Shown piece by piece: positions 17,194-25,589 of a stretch of 64,000 nucleotides of DNA. The DNA is from Niabella soli DSM 19437. GTDB lineage: Bacteria; Bacteroidota; Bacteroidia; Chitinophagales; Chitinophagaceae. Every line of letters begins with the position of its first letter. The first letter of the stretch is position 1. Both the position numbers and the translations under genes were made by a program. The stretch covers positions 372,001 through 436,000 of the forward strand of contig NZ_CP007035.1 in assembly GCF_000243115.2 (NCBI RefSeq). Reading direction: 5' to 3'. Below the pieces are notes generated by a model. That model was not told the origin of the DNA. It made no database searches and was given only the letters and a program-made list of their open reading frames with translations.

Positions 17194-17823
17194 ATGCAAA
17201 AAGGCTGTTTACCTATAATTATTTTTCTCTGCGCTATCGCCATTGGGGTGCTTGCCTACCTGCTGGGGAAAAAGAACGGAACGAAGACCACGCAGCAGGT
17301 TGCCCTGAACGTGGCATTAGTACAGGAAATTGCGGAGCTGGCATCACTTGAAGTGCAGGGGACGGCTACCATCAAGACCACTAACATCGCTAACGACGGA
17401 ACGGTAACAGATGCATTTAAAAAAATGTTTGCGGAACGTACGGCTACTATTTCAATTCCTTATACTGCCAAATATGGGGTGGCGCTGAAAGGGCAGCAGA
17501 TCACTATTGAAGCAAAAAATAAACAGGTACAAATTGTACTACCCACACCGCAGCTATTGAGTTATGAACTGCGTATGGACCGGGCGGATGCTTTAACAAA
17601 GCGGGGGATGCTGCAATCGCCGGATGAAGATTATTTTGCGTCTGTTGAAAAGCAGTTATACACTTCATCAAGGGCGCAACTGGAATCAAATACCGTTTAT
17701 GCAGCACAATCAAAGGATAAGATCCGGAAAATCCTGGAACAATATTATGCGCCTATGCAATTTAAAGTGATAGTCACCTTTAAAGATGAGCTGAAAAGTA
17801 AAGTCATTGATCAGCGATATTGA
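17194..17823 (+). CDS. DUF4230 domain protein, membrane-anchored
   Basis: A 209-residue protein with one N-terminal membrane anchor (LPIIIFLCAIAIGVLAYLLG) and an extracytoplasmic DUF4230 domain. The domain has LVQEIAELASLEVQG near its start, SIPYTAKYGVALKG and the C-terminal FKVIVTFKDE. The function of DUF4230 is unknown. The gene is divergent from the GMC operon and lies 111 bp before the first Gfo/Idh/MocA gene on the same strand. No clear promoter or terminator separates them, so co-transcription is possible. Confidence 0.75.
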   Translation: MQKGCLPIIIFLCAIAIGVLAYLLGKKNGTKTTQQVALNVALVQEIAELASLEVQGTATIKTTNIANDGTVTDAFKKMFAERTATISIPYTAKYGVALKGQQITIEAKNKQVQIVLPTPQLLSYELRMDRADALTKRGMLQSPDEDYFASVEKQLYTSSRAQLESNTVYAAQSKDKIRKILEQYYAPMQFKVIVTFKDELKSKVIDQRY

Positions 17824-17934
17824 CCATTATTCAATAAAAACTGCGAAAAACAAATAAAATGTTAATTGTTTTCAGAGAAAAAGACTATTTTTCTACTCCT
17901 AAAACCATTTAGCCAAAAAAAATTTTAAGCCATT

Positions 17935-19380
17935 ATGAAAGGAAAAAAGAACGATTCAAGAAGGAAATTTATTAAAAATGCCGGTATGGCGGGGACGGCT
18001 TTCTTCATTGTGCCGCGTCATGTGCTGGGTCAGGGTTTTATTGCCCCCAGCGATAAACTGAACATTGCGGGGATTGGCGTTGGGGGAAAAGGCCAGGGCG
18101 ATATTGCTGAGTTTGCAAAAAGCCCTAAAGTGAACATCGTTGCATTGTGCGACGTGGATGACCGGGCGGCAGCTACTTCCAGAAAAAACTTCCCCAAGGC
18201 AAATTATTATAAAGATTTCAGGGAGATGCTGCAAAAGGAGGCCAAAAATTTCGATGCCTGCAATATCAGTACACCGGATCATACCCACGCGGTAGCTACT
18301 TTAGCCGCCATGCAAATGGGCAAGCACGTTTATACACAGAAGCCTTTAACGCATGATATTTTTGAAGCACGTACCCTGGCGCAGGCAGCAAAAAAATATA
18401 AGGTAGTAACGCAAATGGGCAACCAGGGTGGCTCCGGGGATGGAGTACGCCGGATGAAAGAATTATATGATGCAGGCCTGATCGGGGATATTGTGGAGGC
18501 GCAGGCATGGACCAACCGCCCGATATGGCCGCAGGGCGTACCGAAGCCTACCGGAAAATTTGAAGTGCCAAAAGAGCTGGATTGGAATCTTTGGCTGGGT
18601 ACAGCTCCTAAAGATGACTACAACCCCGGGCTGGTTCCTTTTAACTGGCGGGGTTGGTGGAATTATGGTACCGGCGCACTGGGAGATATGGCCTGCCATA
18701 TTATGGACCCTATTTACCGGATCCTTCCTATTGATTATCCCTCTTCCGCTGAATGCAGCATTGCCAACCAGTGGACAGGGATGAACCAGGAAGCCAATAA
18801 TATTGACAGTTGCCCGGTAGCGTCTATTATTCACCTGGAATACCCGAGAAAAGATAAAAAGGGAACCCTTAAAGTATCCTGGTACGACGGCGGATTAATG
18901 CCCAAGCGCCCCGACGAGCTGCAACCAGAAGAAGCCTTTGGTAACTGGGATGGTGGAGTTTTATTTATTGGCACGAAGGGCAAACTGCTGGCGGATTGTT
19001 ATGGCGCCAACCCAAGATTATTACCGCTTTCTAAAAATGATAGCGCCCAGGCAGTAAAACAAACGATTGCCCGCGTACCGGGCAGCGAGGGCGGCCACTA
19101 CCTGCAATGGGTGAATGCCTGTATTGCCGGGTATGGTAAGGGAGTAACCAGCTCACCGTTTGAATATGCCGGACCGTTTACAGAAAGTATTTTGATGGGG
19201 AACCTTGCCATAAGAAGTGCGCTGTATATGGATCCCAGCGTATCCGGTTGGGGCAAGAGCAAATTTACCGGCCGCAAGAAATTGCTGTGGGATGCAAAAG
19301 CAATGAAGATTACCAACTTTGATGAGGCCAACCGGTTTGTAAAAAGAACCTACCGGGAGGGGTGGAGCCTTACTTTGTAA
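17935..19380 (+). CDS. Gfo/Idh/MocA-family oxidoreductase, Tat-exported (paralogue 1)
   Basis: A 481-residue NAD(P)-dependent dehydrogenase with a twin-arginine start (SRRKFIKNAGMAGTAFFIV). The nucleotide loop GIGVGGKGQGD and CDVDDRAAA follow, then STPDHTHAVAT and the conserved lysine motif as TQKPLTHD, where most relatives have EKP. The second half is the alpha/beta substrate domain (WRGWWNYGTGALGDMACHIM). Export implies that the cofactor is bound tightly, as in glucose-fructose oxidoreductase. Probable substrates are sugars or sugar derivatives. A close paralogue follows 57 bp downstream. Confidence 0.88.
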   Translation: MKGKKNDSRRKFIKNAGMAGTAFFIVPRHVLGQGFIAPSDKLNIAGIGVGGKGQGDIAEFAKSPKVNIVALCDVDDRAAATSRKNFPKANYYKDFREMLQKEAKNFDACNISTPDHTHAVATLAAMQMGKHVYTQKPLTHDIFEARTLAQAAKKYKVVTQMGNQGGSGDGVRRMKELYDAGLIGDIVEAQAWTNRPIWPQGVPKPTGKFEVPKELDWNLWLGTAPKDDYNPGLVPFNWRGWWNYGTGALGDMACHIMDPIYRILPIDYPSSAECSIANQWTGMNQEANNIDSCPVASIIHLEYPRKDKKGTLKVSWYDGGLMPKRPDELQPEEAFGNWDGGVLFIGTKGKLLADCYGANPRLLPLSKNDSAQAVKQTIARVPGSEGGHYLQWVNACIAGYGKGVTSSPFEYAGPFTESILMGNLAIRSALYMDPSVSGWGKSKFTGRKKLLWDAKAMKITNFDEANRFVKRTYREGWSLTL

Positions 19381-19437
19381 ACAGAAAGTGTTTATAACTG
19401 ATTTTTCAATACTGTTTTATTAAATCTTTTATTCATC

Positions 19438-20883
19438 ATGAGTCAAAAAAAGGAGAATTCAAGAAGGAAATTCATCAGAAATTCGGCACTCGCCGGAGGC
19501 GCATTTTTTATAGTGCCGCGTCATGTTTTAGGAAGGGGATTTGTAGCGCCCAGCGATAAATTATTAGTAGCGGGCGTGGGTGTGGGCGGAAAAGGCGCCG
19601 GAGACATCAGCATGTTTGCCAAAAGTGGCAATGCCGAAATTGCATTTTTGTGCGATGTGGACGATCGCCCGGGAGCAAAGGCCCGGCAAAAATACCCTAA
19701 GGCAAAATTTTACCAGGACTGGAGAGAACTGCTGGAAAAAGAAAGCAAGAATTTTGATGCCGTTAGCGTAAGTACGCCGGATCATACCCATGCCATTGTG
19801 GCCTTTCATGCCATGCAATTAAAGAAGCACGTGTATGTGCAGAAACCATTAACCCATGATATCTGGGAATCGCACATGCTGGGCGAAGCGGCAAAACGTT
19901 ATAAAGTAGTAACCCAGATGGGCGACCAGGGCTCTTCTAATGATGGGGTACGCGACCTGAAAGAATGGTATGAAGCCGGACTGATCGGTGAAATTGAATC
20001 CGTTCATTGCTGGACCAACCGTCCGGTTTGGCCCCAGGGGCTGGCCTGGCCCGATAAAAAACCGCCCGTTCCCCAGGAACTGAACTGGGACCTGTGGCTG
20101 GGTACCGCACCTAAAAGGGACTATGAAGATAATGTAGTGCCCTTCAACTGGCGTGGCTGGTGGGATTATGGTACCGGAGCGCTGGGTGATATGGCCTGTC
20201 ATATCGTTGGGCCGGTATTTAAGGTGTTGGGACTTGGCTTCCCTACCGAAGTAACCTGTAGTACCAGTACGATTTATACGGGCAATTTTAAACAGGGGTA
20301 TTATCCCGATAGCCCGCCGGTTTCTACTGCTGCCCACTTCAAGTACAAGGGTAAAAATGGAAAAGACATTAAGCTGCATTGGATGGACGGAGGTATACAG
20401 CCGGAGCGCCCGGAAGAGTTAGGCCCAAATGATATTATGGGTAGCCATGACGACCGGGGCAACGGGGTGATCTTCGTGGGCACCAAGGGCAAAATGATGT
20501 GCGGGGTTTACGGATTGAACCCAACATTACTGCCGGCTTCGAAAATGCAGGGGTTGAATGTTGCTAAAAAATATGCCCGGGTTCCGGGCGGTGCCGAGGG
20601 GCACTATAAGCAATGGGTGGACGCCTGTATCGCCGGTTATGAGAAGGGACATAAAATGGTGGATTCTCCCTTCATCGGCTATGCCGTTCCGCTTACCGAA
20701 AGCATCCTGATGGGGAACCTGGCCATCCGCAGCTTTAATTATAAAGATGCTGAAGGGAAATTCCCGGGCCGCGGTATTACCCTCAAATGGGATGGTGATA
20801 ATATGAAAGTAACCAATTTTGACGCCGCCAATCAATACGTAAAACGTACGTATCGTGAGGGCTGGCCGGAATTGAAGTTTTAG
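19438..20883 (+). CDS. Gfo/Idh/MocA-family oxidoreductase, Tat-exported (paralogue 2)
   Basis: A 481-residue protein of the same length and plan as its upstream neighbour, with the Tat start SRRKFIRNSALAGGAFFIV, GVGVGGKGAGD, STPDHTHAIVA and VQKPLTHD. By eye the two are well over half identical, including the ends (NFDAANQYVKRTYREGW versus NFDEANRFVKRTYREGW), so this is a tandem duplication. Differences concentrate in the substrate domain around residues 265-330 (for example YTGNFKQGYYPDS against WTGMNQEANNIDS), which suggests different substrates. A large hairpin repeat follows the stop codon and may end transcription. Confidence 0.88.
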   Translation: MSQKKENSRRKFIRNSALAGGAFFIVPRHVLGRGFVAPSDKLLVAGVGVGGKGAGDISMFAKSGNAEIAFLCDVDDRPGAKARQKYPKAKFYQDWRELLEKESKNFDAVSVSTPDHTHAIVAFHAMQLKKHVYVQKPLTHDIWESHMLGEAAKRYKVVTQMGDQGSSNDGVRDLKEWYEAGLIGEIESVHCWTNRPVWPQGLAWPDKKPPVPQELNWDLWLGTAPKRDYEDNVVPFNWRGWWDYGTGALGDMACHIVGPVFKVLGLGFPTEVTCSTSTIYTGNFKQGYYPDSPPVSTAAHFKYKGKNGKDIKLHWMDGGIQPERPEELGPNDIMGSHDDRGNGVIFVGTKGKMMCGVYGLNPTLLPASKMQGLNVAKKYARVPGGAEGHYKQWVDACIAGYEKGHKMVDSPFIGYAVPLTESILMGNLAIRSFNYKDAEGKFPGRGITLKWDGDNMKVTNFDAANQYVKRTYREGWPELKF

Positions 20884-20904
20884 AATAAGAAAACGCAATT
20901 AGAA

Positions 20905-21016
20905 AAGCCGTCATTTCGATGCGCCCGACGCAGAAGGGAGAAGAGAAATCTAATTATCGCTAAAAGAGATTTCTCCGCTCGCTTCACTGCGTTTCGCTCG
21001 GTCGAAATGACGGCTT
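20905..21016. repeat. Large hairpin repeat (REP-like), family 5 copy 1; probable bidirectional terminator
   Basis: A perfect 15-bp inverted repeat, AAGCCGTCATTTCGA (20905-20919) and TCGAAATGACGGCTT (21002-21016), encloses a second pair (AGAGAAATC / GAGATTTCTC). It lies between two convergent genes. A shorter, G-rich relative is at 30830-30904. Confidence 0.75.
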
Positions 21017-21069
21017 CTTTGTTTGTGTCTGGTATCGTATAACACAAACTGATTAGTGCCGCAGCGTAC

Positions 21070-23310
21070 TTACAGCGTAAAACTCAACCCCAGGTTCCAG
21101 TTGGTGCCGGCCTGCGGAAAATAATAATTCTCTGTTGTAAGCGCGCCACCTGTTACATAACTATAAGTATAACCGTTGTTTTCATATTTTTTATTGAGCA
21201 GGTTGTTTACCATTACGACCACACTAATATTTTTGAATGTCTTTGTGCCTAGTTCGTACCGCAGCCGCAGATCTGTTAACGCATAAGGATTAATACTTTT
21301 CATTTTATCTGAAGCATTGTCCAGGTATTGCCGGCTGATGTATTTCTCCAGCAGGTCCAGGTATAAATGCTGGTCGCCGGTTAATTTGTAAAAAGGTTCC
21401 AGCGTCAGGCTTCCGCCTACGATGGTATTAGGAGAAAGGGAGATATCGGTGTTCTTATATTGCTGCGACACTTGTCCTCCCGCATCATAATCATCGGCAT
21501 ATTGGGTAATGCTGCTGATCTTATTCCTGCTGAAAGTGGTGTTGGCATTGAACTGTAGCCATTGATTGGGTCTGATGCCGGTAGTTATTTCCAGTCCGGC
21601 GCGATAGCTTTTATCTACATTGGTACGTGCGTAGGCGCCCACATCATTGATCTTCCCGGTCAGGATCAGTTGGTTTTTATATTGCATATAATACCCGGTT
21701 ACACCCGCCTGGAAAACAGCAGAACGGTATTCATATCCGGCCTCAAAATCCTGCAAATGTTCGGGTTTGGGCTGTTCCTGCAAACCCGCTTCAAAATCAT
21801 CACGGCTGGGTTCCTTATTGGCAATGGCATAGGATGCGTAAATTTTGCCCTTGTTGTTGATGAAATAACTTAGCCCGACCTTGGGATTGAAAAATTGATA
21901 CCGGTTGCTTATATCCATGGTTGGCGCTTCCCGGAACCCGTTAATCGTATAGATTACATTACGGTATTGGAGATCCGCAAAGCCATAGAAGTTGGGCGCT
22001 ATTTGTTGCTGCAGTTTGGCATAGATATTAAAATCGCCTTTGAATGAAGGCAGGTTATACCAGCGGTAATCCAATGGAACACCATAATCGGCCCAGGTTA
22101 CATAGCCATAATTTTTACCATCGTAACGCGTATAAGCTCCGCCCAAAATAAAGTTAGTTTTAGCAGTAACATAACTGGTTGAGAAAACGGTACCGTAGTA
22201 ATAATTATCCAGCCAAAGCTGCCGCGTAAGGTTGGTGGTGCTAAGGGTATCGCCCGGCGCCGCAACAAAATTGGGCAGGTTGTAAGTGGCAAATGATTCC
22301 CCGTTTTTATATTCATTATAATAGCCTTTGCCACGCGTAAGAAAAGTGGCAAGGTTCAGCGACCAGTTGCTGTTTATTTTCTGATTCAGGAACAACTGGT
22401 AGTAGTCCTGCCAGTAATTATCGGTTTGGTTATTATAATAGTGCGTGCTGTCGATCTGTCCTAAAGTATTGGTTCTTCTGCCTTGCTGATCAAGGGCGGT
22501 TTCATAATTAAAAGTGGAAGGATTGTCCTTGTCCGTAAAGGCCACGCCCAATCCGTTCCAGGCCTGCCCGGTACGTTCTTTTCCGGTCAGGTAGTTAAAC
22601 TTGATATTGGTTGCCTGGTTTTTTGAGGTCCAGGAACCGATCAGTTGTGCCGATGAAAGATCCGAGGAAGAGCGATCAACATACCCGCTGGAGCTCATTT
22701 TGGACAGGCGCACATCAAATTGAAATCCGCCTTTTAACAGGCCCGTGCCCGCACGCAGCGTGTGTTTCCAGGTATTATAAGAACCATAAGCGTTGCTGAC
22801 GGCAGCGCCAGCCTCCTTGCGCTGCTCCAGGTTGGAAATATTAATGGACCCGCCAAATGCGCCTGCGCCATTGGTAGAGGAGCCAACGCCCCGCTGGATC
22901 TGGATGGTGGAGGTAGAGGAGGCCAGGTCGGGCAGATCCACAAAAAAAGTACCCTGCGATTCGGGATCATTCACCGGGATGCCGTTTAGGGTTACGTTAA
23001 TGCGGGTCATGTCTGTGCCACGGATCCGCAGCGATGAATAACCCACGCCCAAACCATCATCTGCATTTACGATCAGCGACGGTGTCTGATTTAAGAGATA
23101 AGGCATGTTTTGCCCCAGGTTTTGTTTGGACAGCTCCTTGGCCGTTACGTTGGAGGTTGCAAACGGTGCACGGGTGCTCAGGCGCAGTGATCGCACCTCA
23201 ACCGGCGATAGAAGATAGAAACTGTCTGACGTTGCACGGGATGTATCCGTTTGTGCAAACAATGTTGGTGCTGCCAGTAGCAGGCAGCCGGAAATGAAAA
23301 TCCTCTTCAT
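21070..23310 (-). CDS. TonB-dependent outer-membrane receptor, probable thiamine uptake
   Basis: A 746-residue receptor with signal peptide MKRIFISGCLLLAAPTLFAQ, a plug domain (NMPYLLNQTPSLIVNADDG, SLRIRGTDMTRINVTLNGIP, QRGVGSSTNGAGAFGGSINI) and a 22-strand barrel ending in an aromatic-rich beta strand (NWNLGLSFTL). It lacks the N-terminal carboxypeptidase-like domain of SusC proteins, so it is a vitamin- or siderophore-type receptor. A TPP riboswitch precedes it, which makes thiamine or a thiamine precursor the likely ligand, as proposed for riboswitch-controlled receptors in other Bacteroidota. No inner-membrane thiamine transporter is adjacent. Confidence 0.9.
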   Translation of the reverse strand: MKRIFISGCLLLAAPTLFAQTDTSRATSDSFYLLSPVEVRSLRLSTRAPFATSNVTAKELSKQNLGQNMPYLLNQTPSLIVNADDGLGVGYSSLRIRGTDMTRINVTLNGIPVNDPESQGTFFVDLPDLASSTSTIQIQRGVGSSTNGAGAFGGSINISNLEQRKEAGAAVSNAYGSYNTWKHTLRAGTGLLKGGFQFDVRLSKMSSSGYVDRSSSDLSSAQLIGSWTSKNQATNIKFNYLTGKERTGQAWNGLGVAFTDKDNPSTFNYETALDQQGRRTNTLGQIDSTHYYNNQTDNYWQDYYQLFLNQKINSNWSLNLATFLTRGKGYYNEYKNGESFATYNLPNFVAAPGDTLSTTNLTRQLWLDNYYYGTVFSTSYVTAKTNFILGGAYTRYDGKNYGYVTWADYGVPLDYRWYNLPSFKGDFNIYAKLQQQIAPNFYGFADLQYRNVIYTINGFREAPTMDISNRYQFFNPKVGLSYFINNKGKIYASYAIANKEPSRDDFEAGLQEQPKPEHLQDFEAGYEYRSAVFQAGVTGYYMQYKNQLILTGKINDVGAYARTNVDKSYRAGLEITTGIRPNQWLQFNANTTFSRNKISSITQYADDYDAGGQVSQQYKNTDISLSPNTIVGGSLTLEPFYKLTGDQHLYLDLLEKYISRQYLDNASDKMKSINPYALTDLRLRYELGTKTFKNISVVVMVNNLLNKKYENNGYTYSYVTGGALTTENYYFPQAGTNWNLGLSFTL

Positions 23311-23331
23311 TTGTTTTTTTCATTTTGAAAT

Positions 23332-23348
23332 TTCCGCCAGTGGCGGAA
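23332..23348 (-). promoter_or_regulatory. Hairpin just before the TonB receptor start
   Basis: TTCCGCC-ACT-GGCGGAA, a 7-bp perfect stem with a 3-nt loop, 22 bp upstream of the ATG. It may be part of the riboswitch expression platform by blocking ribosome access. This is inference. Confidence 0.45.
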
Positions 23349-23385
23349 GGGTTAAAAAAAATAATGAGAGGGAAATGCTGAAAAA

Positions 23386-23485
23386 GAAAGGAGGCATCCT
23401 TCCCTGCGCAGGCATTACCCTGATCAGGTTTACGGGTATTATCTCAGCCGTCATTCGCCTGTGGCGAAATCCAGCACCCCGGGAA
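23386..23485 (-). ncRNA. TPP riboswitch
   Basis: On the minus strand the conserved elements appear in order: GGGGTGC, the CGCC-ACA-GGCG P3 hairpin, GCTGAGA, ACCC, AACCTGATCAGG, TAATGCC, and GCGCAGGGAA closing P1 with TTCCC at the 5' end. The aptamer spans about 23399-23485. Directly after it, AAGGA-TGCC-TCCTT and a run of T (23381-23402) could act as a terminator stem. It controls the TonB receptor at 21070-23310; thiamine pyrophosphate would switch expression off. Confidence 0.95.
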
Positions 23486-23631
23486 CACTGAAAACTTAAT
23501 TTGCTTGTAATTATTTCTAAACAAGCACGCTTTCATTTTTTTGAAAGAGCGGATGCGAAGCTATAAAAAAAATGAATACAAAAGAGATTTGTGTTTTTTA
23601 TTGTTATTTTAACTCTTGGTTACAAAAAGGC

Positions 23632-23700
23632 CTCCCGCAGATAAACGCTGATTTTTTCGTAGATAAAAAATAAAAATCGATCCGCGAAGGTCAGCGCTGC
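23632..23700. repeat. Dispersed intergenic repeat, family 4 (copy 1)
   Basis: CTCCCGCAGATAAACGCTGA, then a spaced near-inverted CGCGAAGGTCAGCG. Its first half recurs as CTCCCGCAGATTTTCGCTGA at 57115-57134, and similar words occur at 38134-38170 (GTCTGAGCAATCTGCGAGAG). Confidence 0.5.
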
Positions 23701-23715
23701 ATTTAGATCTGAGCT

Positions 23716-23731
23716 CCCGATGGCTATCGGG
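23716..23731. repeat. 16-bp hairpin element CCCGATGGCTATCGGG (copy 2)
   Basis: Identical over 16 bp to the element at 4670-4685. Confidence 0.6.
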
Positions 23732-23790
23732 ATCAGCGGGAAATAAAAGCAGTTAGCCAACAACAAATTCTAAATAAAATTTATGAAGCT

Positions 23791-23821
23791 TTTGTAATGT
23801 CGTTTTTTTATCCTATCTTTG
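23791..23821 (+). promoter_or_regulatory. Promoter of tRNA-fMet (-33 TTTG, N19, -7 TATCTTTG)
   Basis: A full match to the Bacteroidota primary-sigma promoter: TTTG at 23791-23794, a 19-bp spacer, TATCTTTG at 23814-23821. The last base of the -7 box is only 3 bp before the first base of mature tRNA. Confidence 0.85.
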
Positions 23822-23824
23822 CAT

Positions 23825-23896
<72 letters not shown>

Positions 23897-23904
23897 CTAA
23901 ACAG

Positions 23905-23929
23905 ATCCCGTCTTCAGGACGGGATTTTT
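23905..23929 (+). terminator. Intrinsic terminator of tRNA-fMet
   Basis: ATCCCGTC-TTCAG-GACGGGAT stem followed by TTTTG and TTTTTG, 8 bp after the tRNA. Confidence 0.9.
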
Positions 23930-23996
23930 GTTTTTGTGCCTGATCCATAGCGAGGTTATTTCCGGCAAAGAATTGTTGCACATTGACTTTAACCTG

Positions 23997-24275
23997 CTAA
24001 ACCTTCTGCTGAAAAGATTGCGCCACCTGCAAGCCTGATGACCCGGTGACCGTTGTTCCCTGAGCGGGGCCTCTTACATAAAAGAAATAATCACCGGCAT
24101 TAACCGAATGAAGCCAATATTCATCCTGCCCATCCGTAGACACTTTACTATCATATTGCGAGAGTGGTAGATTTGGATCCGTCAATATTCCTTTTTTTAC
24201 ATAAATATCAGGGCTGATCACATTTCGCCCCTGGTAATTAACGTAAAAATGAATGATATGCCGGCCTGTTATTCT
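23997..24275 (-). pseudogene. Truncated lipoprotein remnant (N-terminus lost)
   Basis: The frame is open from a stop at 24276-24278 to 23997 but has no ATG; the first possible start is GTG at 24221 (74 codons). Similarity to a Bacteroidota lipoprotein family begins before that GTG: HFYVNYQGRNVISPDIYVKK continues into SQYDSKVSTDGQDEYWL and VNAGDYFFYVRGPAQG, the pattern of a beta-sandwich unit with a DanG-type turn. The signal peptide and lipobox expected just upstream are absent because the 3' end of the YncE-like gene occupies that place. I read this as a gene cut by a rearrangement; a short cytoplasmic protein from the GTG cannot be excluded. Confidence 0.5.
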
Positions 24276-25282
24276 TTATAAACAATCAACGAGGCTGGTT
24301 TGCTGCTCCCGGCAGGTGCGGCTACTACCAACAGTTGCTGCTGTGGTATAAACAGTGAGGTGCGTGCCCCTTTACGGGTAAGCATATTGGCTACCTGTTT
24401 ATAAGTGCCCTGCCCCTGTTGCTGATATACGCTTAAATAACCATCGCCACCGCTTGCGTATATTTCAGACGTTTTACTGTTATAATACAGGTCGTCTGCA
24501 TCCCCAGCCATAGCCATAGTGCTGATATCCTTTCCGGTACGCCCATCCAGCACAACCAGCCTGGCAGGATGCCGATACCCCACAAAAACCCGGTGTAATT
24601 GCGGGTCTACGGCCATCGGGAAATTAGCGGTAAGGTTACTCTTCGTCCACCGGGCAACAAAGGATGCCGTTTTTAGATCTATTACGCCCACCATTTTTGC
24701 ATCAGGAATATTTACATACAGCCGGTTCAGTTTTTTATCAACCTGGAAAGATTCCGGGTGCCCCGGCAATTTAATATTGCTGATTAGTTTATGCGTTTTA
24801 GCATCGATGATCGCCATTCCGCCTTGCCCATATCCAACATAGACCCTGTTTTCGACGGAATCATACCGCACATCATCCGCATCGGATCCTAAATGGATGC
24901 TACCTGTTTTTGTGAAACGGTGCGCGTCATAAAAATACCCGTCGCCATTTCCGCCATTGGCGACAAATATTTCCTGTTGCTGTGAGATATAGCCCACGCC
25001 CTGCGGTTCATCCAGCCCCGTAAGGCTTCGAATAATTTTACCGCTGTTGAGATCCGCAACTTCCAGTGTATTATTGCCTAAAGCCGCTACATATACTACC
25101 TGGTCCTTCAGGTTAACATCCATATGATCGATACGTCCTTTTACGCCAGGCAGCGGTAGCTCCTTTATTTTTTGCAACAGATCTGTTCCAAAGGCAGGCT
25201 GCCCGTTACAACTTGTAAAACAGTAACAATTAACCCCCAGCAGGCATAAAAACAGTATGTATTTTTTTACTACCATTTTCAA
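24269..25282 (-). CDS. YncE-like beta-propeller protein, exported
   Basis: A 337-residue protein with a signal peptide containing a possible lipobox (YCFTSC). The mature part is made of repeated seven-bladed propeller units typical of YncE/SMP-30-like surface or periplasmic proteins: VVYVAALGNNTLEVADLNSG, NRVYVGYGQGGMAIIDAKTH, RLYVNIPDAKMVGVIDLKT, HRVFVGYRHPARLVVLDGRTG, EIYASGGDGYLSVYQQ. No catalytic residues can be named. Two starts are possible, 25282 or the Met at 25276. It overlaps the open frame of a truncated lipoprotein at its 3' end, which suggests a rearrangement point. Confidence 0.8.
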   Translation of the reverse strand: MKMVVKKYILFLCLLGVNCYCFTSCNGQPAFGTDLLQKIKELPLPGVKGRIDHMDVNLKDQVVYVAALGNNTLEVADLNSGKIIRSLTGLDEPQGVGYISQQQEIFVANGGNGDGYFYDAHRFTKTGSIHLGSDADDVRYDSVENRVYVGYGQGGMAIIDAKTHKLISNIKLPGHPESFQVDKKLNRLYVNIPDAKMVGVIDLKTASFVARWTKSNLTANFPMAVDPQLHRVFVGYRHPARLVVLDGRTGKDISTMAMAGDADDLYYNSKTSEIYASGGDGYLSVYQQQGQGTYKQVANMLTRKGARTSLFIPQQQLLVVAAPAGSSKPASLIVYKE

Positions 25283-25589
25283 ACACTAACGATTTTGCAA
25301 AAAACTAAACTACCACAAAGCTACAGGCAAATTTTGGAGAAATATTGCCAGATAATAGCCTGCCGTTTTATAATTGTTCATAAAAATATATTCAATTTTA
25401 TTATCGGCTACAAGGCTGAAAAGATGGGATCCCATTTTTTGATCATTATGACTGCTAATCGTAATCAGGCCTGCAAGAATATCAAAAATACAGAAATAAA
25501 AAAACAGACCCGGAGGTAAATCCGGGTCTGTTTAGTTGATAAAGGCTTTAAGGATCAGGCATCACTAAGCCCTTTGCTGATCCAGATAG
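25283..25589. other. Intergenic region, AT-rich, with terminator
   Basis: No convincing gene. It contains a strong hairpin terminator at 25502-25533 for the lepB gene or as an insulator. The upstream 200 bp is AT-rich and would carry the promoter of the YncE-like gene. Confidence 0.5.
25502..25533. terminator. Intrinsic terminator, 13-bp perfect stem
   Basis: AAACAGACCCGGA and TCCGGGTCTGTTT pair perfectly around a 6-nt loop; A and T tracts on both sides allow it to work in both directions. For the minus strand it follows lepB by 57 bp. Confidence 0.8.

Larger units (their letters stand above)
23311..23790. other. Long intergenic region between the TonB receptor and tRNA-fMet
   Basis: It holds the start-site hairpin, the riboswitch, and about 240 bp of AT-rich sequence with dispersed repeats at 23632-23700 and 23716-23731. 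No ORF with coding character is seen. Confidence 0.6.

Noticed and set aside
25295-25519. 74-codon plus-strand ORF
   Set aside because: It ends inside a terminator hairpin, has an AT-driven composition (Ile/Lys/Asn rich) and resembles nothing I know.
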